This document shows positions 1 to 9,034 of a stretch of DNA of 64,000 nt, piece by piece; within the stretch, counting starts at the first letter, position 1, and each line of letters starts with the position of its first letter. The notes under the pieces were generated by a model. It did no database searches. It was not told the origin of the DNA and worked only from the letters and a program-made list of their open reading frames with translations. Source of the stretch: Streptomyces sp. SID13726. Lineage in GTDB: Bacteria > Actinomycetota > Actinomycetes > Streptomycetales > Streptomycetaceae. The stretch spans positions 744,001-808,000 of the forward strand of contig NZ_JAAGLY010000002.1 of assembly GCF_010548375.1 (NCBI RefSeq), in the 5' to 3' direction. The translations under genes and the position numbers were made by a program.

Positions 1-1
1 G

Positions 2-202
2 TCGGTGGCCACCGGGGGCGGCAGCAGCGAGCTGGACTACGTGGTGACCCTGAAGGCGGGCAACACGCTGGCGGCCGGTACCTATGTCTTCAAGTTCCAG
101 TACAACCACGCCAAGGGCGACCGGGACGCGGGCCACGACCGGTACAACGTGACCACGGTCGCGACCGACTCGGACGACGAGTTCCGCTCAGGGGGTTTCT
201 GA
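2..202 (+). CDS. C-terminal end of an unknown protein (5' truncated by window)
   Basis: This open frame is already running at the left edge and stops at 202, so only about the last 66 residues are visible. The segment is hydrophilic, with alternating polar and aromatic residues (for example AGTYVFKFQY) and an acidic tail ending in SGGF. That pattern suits a beta-rich extracellular or surface domain, but no catalytic motif, lipobox or membrane segment falls in the visible part. It is followed after 21 bases by a separate ATPase gene on the same strand. I do not recognise the family. The real start and any signal peptide lie outside the window. Confidence 0.5.
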   Translation, partial: SVATGGGSSELDYVVTLKAGNTLAAGTYVFKFQYNHAKGDRDAGHDRYNVTTVATDSDDEFRSGGF

Positions 203-223
203 CGTCCGGGGCACACTGGTCGG

Positions 224-961
224 GTGATCGTCGAACGCGCGTATGCCCATCTCCCCTCGTACGGCTCGCATGACGCCCCCGACTCCGACGAGGCGGGGGC
301 CTGGCCCTGGTCCGTGCCCTGTGTCCGGCAGTTGCTCGACGAGGGGCTGCGCTTCACCGCGCCGGTGACCTTCCTGGTCGGGGAGAACGGTTCGGGGAAG
401 TCGACCCTGGTGGAGGCGCTGGCCGAGGGGTTCGGTCTGGACTCCTACGGCGGCTCCCACGACTGGCGCTACGCCCCTTCACGCGCCAAGTCGGTGCTCG
501 GCGAGCGGATCAGGTTCGACGCGGGCCCACGGGGTCGCCGTATGCTCACCAGCTGGTCGGCCCGCAAGGGGTTCTTCCTGCGGGCCGAGACCGCGCTGGA
601 CGCCCTGGGCAGGGAGGGCTTCTCCCCCGACTCGGTCAGTCACGGCGAGGGCTTTCTCGCCGCGTTCCGGGGGAAGTTCCTGCACACCGGGCTCTACGTC
701 CTCGACGAGCCGGAGGCCGCGCTCTCCTTCACCTCCTGCCTCGAACTGCTCGGCCACATCGACCGGCTGACCAAGGAGGGCAGCCAGGTCATCTGCGCCA
801 CCCACTCCCCGCTCCTGACCGCCCTGCCGGGCGCGGACATCGTGGAGGTCGGCGAGCACGGCATGCGGCGGGTCGGCTGGCGGGACCTGGAGGTCGTGGA
901 CCACTGGCGGCGCTATCTCGCCGACCCGCACGCGTATCTGCGGCACGTGCTGGAACCGTAG
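224..961 (+). CDS. AAA/ABC-type ATPase (SMC/RecF-like single-domain)
   Basis: This 245-residue protein has all core ATP-binding motifs of the ABC/SMC-type P-loop family. Walker A is GENGSGKST near residue 50, Walker B is LDEPEAAL near 165, and an H-loop-like THSP follows. It has no membrane segments and no partner permease nearby, so a transport role is unlikely. Small stand-alone ATPases of this type are common in Streptomyces and mostly uncharacterised; some relate to DNA repair or defence proteins. The GTG start at 224 lacks a strong ribosome binding site, so the start is tentative. Biological role unknown. Confidence 0.75.
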   Translation: MIVERAYAHLPSYGSHDAPDSDEAGAWPWSVPCVRQLLDEGLRFTAPVTFLVGENGSGKSTLVEALAEGFGLDSYGGSHDWRYAPSRAKSVLGERIRFDAGPRGRRMLTSWSARKGFFLRAETALDALGREGFSPDSVSHGEGFLAAFRGKFLHTGLYVLDEPEAALSFTSCLELLGHIDRLTKEGSQVICATHSPLLTALPGADIVEVGEHGMRRVGWRDLEVVDHWRRYLADPHAYLRHVLEP

Positions 962-1045
962 GCCGACCGCGAGCGGTGGCAGCGCCCGGACCCGGCGTCC
1001 GGCCGCAGGGCAGTGCCGGCTGAGCGTCAACTCCCCCTGTGGCGT

Positions 1046-2743
1046 TCAGCGTTCGTGGACCACCTCGCCGTCGAAGACCGTCATGTCCACCTGTACGTCG
1101 GTGATCTCGTGCGGGTCGAGGTCCAGCAGCGGGCGGTCCACAACGCACAGGTCGGCGGCCTTGCCAGGTTCGACGCTGCCTTTCCAGTCGTCGGCGAAGT
1201 CCTGCCAGGCGGGGGTGGTGGTGTAGGCGCGCAGGGCCTCGGCGAGGGTGACGCGCTGTTCGGGGCCGCTGGTGCGGCCGCTGGCCTTGGACTCGCGCAG
1301 CATCATCGCGGCGACGCCCTGGCGCCAGTCGGGCCGGGTGATCGGGGCGTCGGAGCTGGCGCAGACGTGGACGCCGGCCTGGAGGGCGGACCGTACGGGC
1401 CACTGGTAGGCGGAGCGTTCCGGGCCGACCACCTCGTCCATGAGGTCGGAGATGGTCCACTTGATGGCGGGGTTCATGTTGACGCCGTAGCCGTGCGCGG
1501 CGAGCTTCGCCAGGCTGTCCTGGCCGATGAAGTCGCCGTGGATGACGTAGTGGCGGGCGTCCGGGCGCGGGGCGGCGGTGTTCGCGGAGACGAAGGCGTC
1601 CACCACGGTGTCGATGGCCCGGTCGCCGGTGACGTGCACTCCGAGCTGGAAGCCGGCCCGGTGTGCGACGGCGATCATCTCGCGCAGTTCCGCGACTTGC
1701 AGTGCGGGGGTGTCGCCGTGGACGCACAGGGCGCCGTGACCGCCGTCGGGGTAGGGCTCGTTCATCCAGGCCGTGCGGTTCGGCGGCACTCCGTCGGCGA
1801 AGATCTTGACGCCGATGGCGTTGAGGCGGCGCGAGTCCGCCGTCGCGGGGCGGCGCAGTTCCTCCAGCCCCTTGCGCAGGTCGTCGGCGGAGCCGCCCAT
1901 GGGGGCGGGCAGCAGCAACACGCTGACGCGGGCGTCGAGTTGGCCGGCCGCCACGAGTTCGGCGTACGCGGTCCAGTTGTCGGTGCTCAGACCGCCGAAC
2001 AGGGTGCCGGCACCGCCGGGGCCGAGGCCGGGTTCGGTGTAGCTGGTGATGCCGCGTGTGTGCAGTTCGCGGACCACGCCCTGGACGGCCAGGCGGCGCT
2101 GGGCGATCGTCGCGGCGGGGAGCGCGGACTGCACGAGCCGCTGGGCCGCCTCGCGCAGGATGCCCGTCGGCTCCGCGTCGGCGTCGTGGTCGATGACTCC
2201 GCCGGGCGGAGGGGTACTGCCCGCGTCGATGCCGCAGCGGCGCAGGGCCTCGCTGTTGGCCCACACCATGTGCGAGGAGAAGTCCGTCAGGCACACCGGG
2301 TGGTGCGGGGCGACCGCGTCCAGATCGCGGCGGTGCGGGAAGCGGCGCGGGTCGTCCAGGCATTCGGCGAGGTAGCCGGGGTCCCAGCCCAGGCCCACGA
2401 TCCACTCCCCAGGCGGGGCCGCCTCGACCGCCGCGCGCACCACCGCCACGACGTCGGCGATCGAACTCATCGCGGGATGGCCGACGTCGAGGGCGAAGGG
2501 CGGCTTCGTCATGCCGTACGCGGCACCGTGCAGATGCGAGTCGTTGATCCCGGGCAGGACGGTCCGGCCGCCGAGTTCGACGACCCGGGTGCCGGGACCG
2601 GCCAGGGCGCGCATCTCGGCGTCGCTGCCGGTGGCGACGATGTCCCGCCCGCGTACGGCGACCCCTTCGGCGACCGTGAAGTCGCGGTCGACGGTGAGGA
2701 CCTGACCGCCCGTCAGGACGAGGGTGGGCGCGGTTCCGTGCAT
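1046..2743 (-). CDS. Metal-dependent amidohydrolase (YtcJ-like, amidohydrolase family 3)
   Basis: This 565-residue protein fits the YtcJ-like branch of metal-dependent amidohydrolases. The N-terminus carries a beta-sandwich segment followed by the metal motif DSHLHG near residue 67. HVTGDRAID and HGDF motifs follow mid-protein, and the late SSDAPI motif supplies the conserved Asp. Family members hydrolyse amide or ester bonds in small molecules; the substrate cannot be read here. It lies 81 bp downstream of the permease gene of a ribose-type importer on the same strand, so it may act on what that importer brings in. There is no signal peptide, so it is predicted cytoplasmic. Confidence 0.82.
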   Translation of the reverse strand: MHGTAPTLVLTGGQVLTVDRDFTVAEGVAVRGRDIVATGSDAEMRALAGPGTRVVELGGRTVLPGINDSHLHGAAYGMTKPPFALDVGHPAMSSIADVVAVVRAAVEAAPPGEWIVGLGWDPGYLAECLDDPRRFPHRRDLDAVAPHHPVCLTDFSSHMVWANSEALRRCGIDAGSTPPPGGVIDHDADAEPTGILREAAQRLVQSALPAATIAQRRLAVQGVVRELHTRGITSYTEPGLGPGGAGTLFGGLSTDNWTAYAELVAAGQLDARVSVLLLPAPMGGSADDLRKGLEELRRPATADSRRLNAIGVKIFADGVPPNRTAWMNEPYPDGGHGALCVHGDTPALQVAELREMIAVAHRAGFQLGVHVTGDRAIDTVVDAFVSANTAAPRPDARHYVIHGDFIGQDSLAKLAAHGYGVNMNPAIKWTISDLMDEVVGPERSAYQWPVRSALQAGVHVCASSDAPITRPDWRQGVAAMMLRESKASGRTSGPEQRVTLAEALRAYTTTPAWQDFADDWKGSVEPGKAADLCVVDRPLLDLDPHEITDVQVDMTVFDGEVVHER

Positions 2744-2784
2744 GGATGCCTCTTTCGGGACTCGGAGTTGATCAAAAGGGTGGG

Positions 2785-2823
2785 TCGGGATCCGGATCGG
2801 GATCGGGATCGGGATCGGGATCG
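2785..2823. repeat. Tandem GGGATC hexamer repeat between genes
   Basis: The gap between the amidohydrolase and permease genes contains about six head-to-tail copies of the hexamer GGGATC, the first slightly altered. The array ends just before the permease stop codon at 2825. It is a simple-sequence repeat; no hairpin or known operator is evident. Confidence 0.75.
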
Positions 2824-2824
2824 G

Positions 2825-3805
2825 TCAGCGTGTCGCGCGGGGTGCGAAGTACGCCAGTGCCGCGCCGGCCACGAGAGCGGAGCCCTGGGCCATCTGCTGC
2901 CAGAACGTCGGCACGTCCAGCAGTGTGAGGCCGTTCTGGAGGCAGCCCAGGAACAGCACGCCGAGCAGCACGCCGAGGATCGATCCGGAGCCGCCGGTGA
3001 GGGCGACACCGCCGACCAGTACGGCGGTGAGCACGGCCAGTTCGAAGCCGCTGCCCGAGGTCCCGGCGACCACGCTGTCCAGCACCGACGCCTTGATCAC
3101 CCCGGCCAGGGCGGCCGCGACGCCGGTGATCACGAACAACGCGAAGGGCGTACGGCGGACGTCGATGCCGGAGAGACGGGCGGCCTCCCGGTTGACGCCG
3201 ATGGCGAAGACATGCCGTCCGGCCGGGGTGAGCGCGAGGAACAGCGCGCCAGCCAGCAGCACGAGCGCGGCGATGACGACCGGTGCGGCGACCCCCGCGA
3301 TCCGCGCCCCGCCCAGCCAGGCGAACCCGGTCCCGAACCCGCTCAGCGGCAGCGGGAAGAGCTGCTGGGCCAGCCCGCGTACGGCGGTCAGCATGCCGAG
3401 GGTGACGATGAACGCCGACAGGCCGAAGTAGCAGCACAGAACGCCGTTCACCGCACCCACCACGGCACCGGCGACCAGCGCTCCCCCGATGGCGACGGCC
3501 GGGTTCTGCCCCTGCCCGGCGAGCCACCCCGCGACCAGCCCGCCGAGGGCCAGCGTGGAGCCGACCGACAGATCGAGGTAGCCGCTGATGACCAGCAGCG
3601 CCGACGGCACCGCCACGACAGCCAGCGTGGCGGCGTCGGTCGCGATGCCGCGCAGGTTCGCCGGGTCGAGGAAGCTGCCGGTGGACAGGTGGAAGGCCAG
3701 CACCATCACGGTGAGCACGGCGAGCAGCGGTTGCCGCCGCAGGGCGCTCAGTCCGCCGGAGAGGGAGAGGCGGGGCCGGGCGAGAAGGGGGTCGGCGGTG
3801 GTCAT
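2825..3805 (-). CDS. Ribose/simple-sugar ABC transporter permease (RbsC-like)
   Basis: This 326-residue polytopic membrane protein is the permease of a carbohydrate-uptake ABC transporter of the RbsC/BPD_transp_2 family. Many long hydrophobic stretches span the sequence. The family-typical ISGYLDLSVGS segment, which precedes the region contacting the ATPase, is near residue 75. Its start codon overlaps the stop of the upstream ATPase gene in an ATGA arrangement (3802-3805), so the two are translationally coupled. Together with the ATPase and the lipoprotein it forms a complete importer. The ligand is unknown; family members carry ribose, galactose, AI-2 or nucleosides. Confidence 0.88.
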   Translation of the reverse strand: MTTADPLLARPRLSLSGGLSALRRQPLLAVLTVMVLAFHLSTGSFLDPANLRGIATDAATLAVVAVPSALLVISGYLDLSVGSTLALGGLVAGWLAGQGQNPAVAIGGALVAGAVVGAVNGVLCCYFGLSAFIVTLGMLTAVRGLAQQLFPLPLSGFGTGFAWLGGARIAGVAAPVVIAALVLLAGALFLALTPAGRHVFAIGVNREAARLSGIDVRRTPFALFVITGVAAALAGVIKASVLDSVVAGTSGSGFELAVLTAVLVGGVALTGGSGSILGVLLGVLFLGCLQNGLTLLDVPTFWQQMAQGSALVAGAALAYFAPRATR

Positions 3806-5400
3806 ACGGCTCCTTCGGCGGGGATGGGGACGGGGGTACCGGAGTCGGTGTCCGACCCGGTGTCGTGGACCGCCGACAGCAGGCGTTCTTCGGTGAGTTC
3901 GGCGCCGGAGAGCTCGCCGACGATCCGGCCCGCGGCGACGATGAGGCAGCGGTCCGCGAGCGCGACGACCTCCTCCGGGTCACTGGAGGCGAAGAGCACG
4001 GCCGTGCCCCGGTCGGCCGCGAGCGCGGACACCACGTCGTAGATCTCCTCGCGGGCGCCCACGTCGACGCCCTGTGTGGGCTCGTCCAGCAGCAGGACGT
4101 CGACCTGCCGGGCCTCGTTGATCCACCGGCCGAGGACGAGTTTCTGCTGGTTGCCGCCGGAGAACGCGGAGGCGGGCAGCCTGGGCCGGGCAGGTCGCAG
4201 CCCCACCGCCTGGGCGAGCGTCCCGAACACCCGGCGTTCGGCGCCCAGTGCCCGGACACCGGCGCGGGCGAGGGGCCGTACGGTCGGCAGCAGTGCGTTG
4301 TCCTGCGCGCTCAGGACCGGGAAGAGTCCTTGGCGGTGCCGGTCGGCCGGGACGAGCGCGATCCCGGCGGCGAGTGCCTCGGCGGGCCTGGCCGGGGTCA
4401 CCGTACGGTCGCCGACGCGGATCGTGCCGCCGACGGCGCGGCGTCCGCCGTACAGACTCTCCAGGATCCGTGTCCGCCCCGAGCCGATGAGCCCGAACAG
4501 GCCGACGCGCTCGCCCACTTCGACGGTGAGGCTCACCGGGCCGAAGCCGGGGCCGTGCAGTCGGTCGACGGTGAGACGGGGTCCTCCTACCCCGTGCCCG
4601 GGGGTGCGGGATTCGTCGGCCGCGCTCGCGGAGGCGCGCCTCGGTCGTCCCGCGGCCACGTCCCCGGAGGCGCGCCGCGGTCGCCCCGCGATCGCCTCCA
4701 CCAGCTCGCGCCGCGTCTGCCCCGCCCCCGCCGAGTGGTGGGCCACCCGGCCATCCCGCAGCACGGTGACCGCGTCCGCGAGGCGTTCGACCTCCGAGAG
4801 CAGATGGGTGACGTAGACGATGGCCAGCCCCTGGGTGCGCAGGTCCTCGACGCGGCGGGCCAGCGCCTCGCTCTCGGCGGTGGACAGGGCCGCCGTGGGC
4901 TCGTCCAGCACGAGGACGGAGGCGCTGCGACTGAGGGCCTTGGCGATCTCGACCAACTGGCGCTGGCCCATAGGGAGTTCGCCGACCCGGTCGCGTGGGG
5001 AGCAGGTGGCCGCGACGCGTTCCAGGAGCCCGGCGGCGACCTGTTCCTGGGCGCGCCGGTCAATGCGGCCGAACCGGGTCCACTCCTGGCCGAGGAAGAT
5101 GTTCTCCGTCACGGTGAGCGCGTCGACCACGCTGAGCGTCTGGAAGATGATCGCCACACCCGCGTCGATCGACTCGCGGGGGCTCAGTCGGTCGTACGAC
5201 GTCCCGCCGACCTCGATCGTGCCCGCGTCCGGCGGGTAGGCGCCGCCGAGGCACTTGATGAGGGTGGACTTGCCGGCGCCGTTGTGCCCGAGCAGGGCGT
5301 GGACCTGGCCCATCGGCACGGTCAGGTCCACGCCGTCCAGGGCCCGCACCCCGCCGAAGGACTTGGTCAGTCCGCGGATGCGCAGGTTCACGGGTGTCAT
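3802..5400 (-). CDS. Sugar ABC transporter ATPase, two nucleotide-binding domains (RbsA-like)
   Basis: This 532-residue protein has two tandem ABC domains. The first has Walker A GHNGAGKST (about residue 38), a degenerate signature PMGQRQ and Walker B LVLDEPTAAL. The second has the atypical P-loop GLIGSGRTR, a full SGGNQQK signature and LLLDEPTQGVD. An intact first P-loop with a non-canonical second is usual for RbsA/MglA proteins. A short Arg/Ala-rich repeat-like linker joins the halves. The start is set at the ATG at 5398-5400; the longer open frame upstream would cut into the binding-protein gene. It energises the downstream-encoded permease. Confidence 0.88.
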   Translation of the reverse strand: MTPVNLRIRGLTKSFGGVRALDGVDLTVPMGQVHALLGHNGAGKSTLIKCLGGAYPPDAGTIEVGGTSYDRLSPRESIDAGVAIIFQTLSVVDALTVTENIFLGQEWTRFGRIDRRAQEQVAAGLLERVAATCSPRDRVGELPMGQRQLVEIAKALSRSASVLVLDEPTAALSTAESEALARRVEDLRTQGLAIVYVTHLLSEVERLADAVTVLRDGRVAHHSAGAGQTRRELVEAIAGRPRRASGDVAAGRPRRASASAADESRTPGHGVGGPRLTVDRLHGPGFGPVSLTVEVGERVGLFGLIGSGRTRILESLYGGRRAVGGTIRVGDRTVTPARPAEALAAGIALVPADRHRQGLFPVLSAQDNALLPTVRPLARAGVRALGAERRVFGTLAQAVGLRPARPRLPASAFSGGNQQKLVLGRWINEARQVDVLLLDEPTQGVDVGAREEIYDVVSALAADRGTAVLFASSDPEEVVALADRCLIVAAGRIVGELSGAELTEERLLSAVHDTGSDTDSGTPVPIPAEGAV

Positions 5401-5408
5401 GGAGGCCC

Positions 5409-6443
5409 CTAGGCGTTCTGGGCGATGAGGTCGTCGATGACGGCGGTGTCGTCGGGGCCGACCAGGGTGATCGGCACCTGTGCGCCGGCGTCGGACTTGC
5501 CCGCGGCGACCGCGCGGGGCACGTCGACGACGGCGTTCGCGATGTCGTCGGGCGCCAGGGCGGCCGAGGCCCGGTAGAAGGTGCCCTGCTTGACGGCGAG
5601 CAGGGAGGGGACGGCGCCGTCCTGGCCGCCGACGAAGGTCTTCGCGTCGTCCTTCTCGCGGCCCGCCTGCTGCAGCGCCTTGTACCCGCCGTACGCGGCG
5701 GCGTCGGTGACTCCGAGGACGAGGTTGAGGTCGGGGTGCTTGGCGAGGATGGCGTTCGTCCTGGCGAGCCCGGTGTCGGGGTCGATGGCCTGTTCCCGGG
5801 CGACCACGTCGACGCCGGGCGCGAGCTTGGTGAACGCGTCGATCATGCCCTTGGTGCGTTCGCGGCCCAGCTCGATGGTGCTGTCGGTGAGGAAGGCGAC
5901 CTTGCCCTTGCCGCCGAGGTGTTCCTCGGCCCACTTGGCCGCCGCCGTGCCGAGCAGGGTGCCGCCCTCCCGGAAGCTGAACTGGATGTCGGCGCTCTGA
6001 TGCTCCAGCGAGCCGCCGTACGTCACCCAGATCAGTCCGGCATCGAGGGCCGACTTGGCGATGGCCTCGGTGGCCTCGAAGACCATCGGGAAGGACACGA
6101 TCGCGGGCACCTTGCGGGCGAGCCAGGTGTTGAGGTTGGTGGCCTGGGTGTCGGCGTTCGCCCCGTCGTTGGTGGTGAGCAGGGAGATGCCGTGCTTCTT
6201 GGCGGCGGCGGTGGAGAGCTTGACGAGCGTGCTGTAGAGCGGGAGTTGGGTGAACGGGTAGTCCAGTCCGATCTTCGTGAGGCGGACGCTCGACGCGGCC
6301 GAGGCGCCGGTCGAGGTGGACGCGCTCGGCGGTGCCGAGCAGCCGGCCGCGGTGAGTGCGGCGAGGGCGGCTCCGGAGTAGGCGAGGAACTGTCTGCGCG
6401 AGGCGGCGGGGACTGGGGCGGGGGTGGACCGGCGTGTGGTCAT
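5409..6443 (-). CDS. Periplasmic-type sugar-binding lipoprotein (RbsB-like, Tat-exported)
   Basis: This 344-residue protein is the substrate-binding component of the adjacent importer. Its N-terminus has a twin-arginine motif (SRRQFLAY), a hydrophobic stretch and the lipobox LTAAGC, indicating Tat export and lipid anchoring at Cys about 37. The mature part matches the type I periplasmic binding fold of the RbsB class, with repeated alpha/beta segments and the hinge-region text NLVLGVTDAAA. It is first in the binding protein-ATPase-permease-amidohydrolase series, 8 bp ahead of the ATPase. The ligand is unknown. Confidence 0.85.
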   Translation of the reverse strand: MTTRRSTPAPVPAASRRQFLAYSGAALAALTAAGCSAPPSASTSTGASAASSVRLTKIGLDYPFTQLPLYSTLVKLSTAAAKKHGISLLTTNDGANADTQATNLNTWLARKVPAIVSFPMVFEATEAIAKSALDAGLIWVTYGGSLEHQSADIQFSFREGGTLLGTAAAKWAEEHLGGKGKVAFLTDSTIELGRERTKGMIDAFTKLAPGVDVVAREQAIDPDTGLARTNAILAKHPDLNLVLGVTDAAAYGGYKALQQAGREKDDAKTFVGGQDGAVPSLLAVKQGTFYRASAALAPDDIANAVVDVPRAVAAGKSDAGAQVPITLVGPDDTAVIDDLIAQNA

Positions 6444-6561
6444 GGCGGGCTCTCCGAGGGGCGGGCCCGCTCTTCGGCGGGCGTCCGGCTGTGCCGAACA
6501 GGAAAGCCCGGGGGGTGCCGCGCCACCATCCGTACAAATACCGACTGCGCGAGGCGCACCG

Positions 6562-6691
6562 CTTCACGGTCCGGGGTTCGGGGGGGGCGTCTTCGCGGTC
6601 CGGGGATCGGCTTCACGGTCCGGGGGTCGGCTTCACGGTCCGGAGATGCGGCTTCGCGGTCCGGGGGTCGGCTTCACGGTCCGGGGTTCGG
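6562..6691. repeat. Six-copy ~20-bp tandem repeat in a promoter region
   Basis: A core CTTC(A/G)CGGTCCGG occurs six times, starting at 6562, 6591, 6611, 6631, 6652 and 6672. Five of the copies are spaced 20-21 bp apart, about two helical turns, so they would face the same side of the DNA. Most copies continue as GGGTCGG or GGGTTCGG. The array ends shortly before the candidate promoter of the LuxR-type gene. Arrays with this geometry can be repeated operators, but a neutral repeat expansion is equally possible. Confidence 0.8.
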
Positions 6692-6699
6692 CGTACGTC

Positions 6700-6728
6700 T
6701 TGCCCGGCGGGTCCGGCGTCCCTATGGT
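6700..6728 (+). promoter_or_regulatory. Candidate sigma-70-type promoter for the LuxR-type gene
   Basis: TTGCCC at 6700-6705 and TATGGT at 6723-6728 are separated by 17 bp. This is a fair match to the -35 and -10 elements of the principal sigma factor. It lies about 65 bp ahead of the ATG at 6794, which has a good GGAGG ribosome binding site. Prediction by eye only. Confidence 0.35.
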
Positions 6729-6793
6729 GGACCCTCATACTTCGTTAGGCCCCAAACGACCATCGTGGTCCCGAGCCGTTCCCGGAGGCTCGT

Positions 6794-7819
6794 ATGCTCA
6801 GCCACCACCAGCTCGCGGCGGCCACCCGGATCGGCATGCTCACCCGCGAGCGCGACACCGCCTCCGCCTGCGACGAGGCGCTGCGCGAACTCGCCCGTGC
6901 CCTGCCGTTCGACGCCGCGACCCTGCTCGCGCTCGATCCGCTGACGGGAGCCCACGTCCAGGTCGCGGGCATCGGCTACACAGCCGAGATCTCGCGGGCG
7001 CTGGCCGCGGAGTTTGTGACGACGCCGTGGTACCTCAATGTCGTAGGACGGGAGCTGCCGCCGTCGATCTCCGAGGACTCCGAGGACCCGGTGGAGCTCG
7101 GGCCCCGTTTCCGGCAGGGCTGGTTCTACGCCGAGCGGGTCCGGCCCGCGGGTTTCCGTGACGGTGTCACCGGGGCGCTGCGGCACCGGGACCGTCTCGT
7201 CGGGCTGGTCCACCTCAACACCGAGAGCGCCGACGCCTACGACATCGAGGCGCGCCGGCTGCTCGCCTCCGTCATCCCGGCCCTCGCCGTGCTCGCCGAC
7301 CCCGCGGCCCGCGCGGGTGAGCTGCACGGCCTGCCCGAGCTGGGCGCGGCCGGGCTGGTCACCGCCGACGGCACGATCGACCTGCCCGGCCGCGAGCGTG
7401 TCCGGGTGCCGGGGGACGCGGATTTCCAGTCCTTGCTCCGCGCCTTCACGGACACCGGCGGCCACCGGCTGCGGCTGCTGTGGCCGGTCGACGGCGTCTG
7501 GTACCGGGTCACACTCCATCGGCACCGCGCAGAGGCGGGGCTCCCGGCGGACGCGGTGCTGGTGCACGAGACGCCCACCGAGTTGCCGTACGGTCTCAGC
7601 CCGCGTGAGCTGGAGGTCCTCACCCGCGCGGCGACCGGCCAGACCAACCGGGCCATCGCGCAAGCCCTGTTCCTCTCCCCGCGCACGGTCCACAGCCATA
7701 TCGAGCATCTGCTCCGCAAGACCGGCGCCACCTCCCGCGCCGAGGCGACGGCCCTCGCCCTCCGGGACGGGCTGCTGCGGCCGGGGGCGGACGATCTCGG
7801 GTTCTTCGTCGAACGCTGA
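6794..7819 (+). CDS. LuxR-family transcriptional regulator with GAF-like sensor domain
   Basis: This 341-residue protein has a clear C-terminal LuxR/FixJ helix-turn-helix (about residues 272-330). It contains LSPRELEVL, GQTNRAIA and SPRTVHSHIEHLL, the usual DNA-recognition pattern. The first ~165 residues read like a GAF-type ligand-binding domain. There is no receiver Asp, so it is not a response regulator. The ATG is preceded by GGAGG at a good distance. It is divergent from the importer operon and separated from it by a repeat array, so it may regulate that operon in response to a small ligand. The ligand is unknown. Confidence 0.85.
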   Translation: MLSHHQLAAATRIGMLTRERDTASACDEALRELARALPFDAATLLALDPLTGAHVQVAGIGYTAEISRALAAEFVTTPWYLNVVGRELPPSISEDSEDPVELGPRFRQGWFYAERVRPAGFRDGVTGALRHRDRLVGLVHLNTESADAYDIEARRLLASVIPALAVLADPAARAGELHGLPELGAAGLVTADGTIDLPGRERVRVPGDADFQSLLRAFTDTGGHRLRLLWPVDGVWYRVTLHRHRAEAGLPADAVLVHETPTELPYGLSPRELEVLTRAATGQTNRAIAQALFLSPRTVHSHIEHLLRKTGATSRAEATALALRDGLLRPGADDLGFFVER

Positions 7820-7960
7820 GGTTGTTCCTCATGGTCCGAGTCCGAACCGGTGAGCCAGGCAGTCACACTCCCAGGTGACCGCGCTGGACTGCCCGGCCAG
7901 CTGGACTGCCCGGCCATCGGAACGCCATCCGACGCCAATCAAAATCCCTAAGGCAACACT

Positions 7961-8812
7961 GTGTGCACGCCCCCCGTCCTGGCCCAGGGGTACGTGAGCT
8001 CTGCGCAACTACGCTCTGTCATGCTTCGGGGAATGAGGCATCAGCAGATCCTGGACAAACTCGCTGCTCGGGAAATCGTCCAGGCGATGAATGAGGACGT
8101 CGCTCGGTGGACCGGTGCGCAGATGTCCTACCGCGGCCGGTCGCATACAGAGGTCGAGAGGGCAGTGATACCACCGGTCCTCGCCCGTTGGCGTTGCCTG
8201 TTCGACGCCGTTGATGCCACGGCGGCGGCCAAGGACATCGGGTGGGTTGCGCTGGCCACTCTGCTGCACAAGTACGGATTCCAGGACAGTGCCGTCACCA
8301 CGAGAGCATTGACCTCGGTCGACGAGCTCAACCGTCACGTGGTCCTGTCCGACGCGTTCGAAAGACAGTCACCTGCGATCAAGGCATTGCTGCAGTCCGC
8401 TCCGACACCGCTGACACGTCGGCCTCGAAATCCCGGAACGGTCACATTCCTACGCCCCGGCGACGTTGTCTCCATCCAACTCGCCGACCGTTTCCACGCC
8501 GCCTTCGTCCACGAGCTGCACGGCGCGAACGAGTTCCCGGTAATCGAGTTCTACGCCGGCTCCTTCGCCCAGCCGCCCACCATGGCACTGCTGGCAGACC
8601 GACCAGCAGCCCAGGCAAGTGCTCGCGCCCGCTTCGGGGTTGTGGGCCTGACCTTCCTGCCCGACCCCGCCCATCAAGTGGTGGCACTGGCCGCGCAGCA
8701 CTCCGAGGCCCCGCACGGAGGCGATCCCCAGGCAGGCGGCGGCCTCTGGAGCTTGACCGACATCATCGACTTGCCAGGGGCCACGGCGGGACTCTTCGGA
8801 GACCGGGAGTAG
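7961..8812 (+). CDS. Hypothetical protein
   Basis: A 283-residue protein I cannot assign to a family. It has no signal peptide, membrane segment or obvious catalytic motif. The N-terminal half is helical and charged; the C-terminal half (from about residue 165) is richer in beta-type segments such as DVVSIQLADRF. The frame could start at GTG 7961, with AAGG about 7 bases upstream, or at the in-frame ATG codons at 8021 and 8033. It is weaker in third-position G/C than the PKS genes and sits between two unrelated units, so it may be a later arrival. Confidence 0.55.
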   Translation: MCTPPVLAQGYVSSAQLRSVMLRGMRHQQILDKLAAREIVQAMNEDVARWTGAQMSYRGRSHTEVERAVIPPVLARWRCLFDAVDATAAAKDIGWVALATLLHKYGFQDSAVTTRALTSVDELNRHVVLSDAFERQSPAIKALLQSAPTPLTRRPRNPGTVTFLRPGDVVSIQLADRFHAAFVHELHGANEFPVIEFYAGSFAQPPTMALLADRPAAQASARARFGVVGLTFLPDPAHQVVALAAQHSEAPHGGDPQAGGGLWSLTDIIDLPGATAGLFGDRE

Positions 8813-9034
8813 CACCTCCTAAACGGCGGTACGGTGAGGCCCGAGGACGTCGACGTGCGCCGGCAGGCGTTCCTGACCCCCGAGGCCGACACGCGCTGGA
8901 CCTGGCCGATCACCACTCAACCCTCACCCAGATCCGCCTCCTGCGCGGGGCCGCCGCAGACTTGCGACGCCCCTGAGAGAGGCCTGCCGAACCCAGCCTG
9001 CGGTGCCTCGTAGAACTGGCAAAGGACAGGCGGA
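8813..9034. other. Non-coding stretch with a possible gene remnant
   Basis: No convincing gene lies here. One frame ending at 8976 reads like the tail of a protein (LADHHSTLTQIRLLR), but it has no start of its own and overlaps the preceding gene out of frame. It may be a decayed 3' end. The following terminator hairpin closes the region. Confidence 0.3.

Larger units (their letters stand above)
6444..6793. promoter_or_regulatory. Divergent intergenic region, importer operon / LuxR gene
   Basis: This 350-bp gap separates the leftward importer operon from the rightward LuxR-type gene and must hold both promoters. Its centre is taken up by a tandem repeat array listed separately. The right part holds a plausible housekeeping-type promoter for the LuxR gene. 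No coding potential of its own was seen. Confidence 0.6.

Noticed and set aside
1013..4042. Long rightward open frame of about 1000 codons
   Set aside because: It lies antisense to the amidohydrolase and permease genes, which have clear family motifs. Its composition (Gly/Ala/Val/Arg) is typical of shadow frames in high-GC DNA.
6562..6691. CRISPR array
   Set aside because: The units are adjacent, about 20 bp, with no unique spacers, and no cas genes are near.
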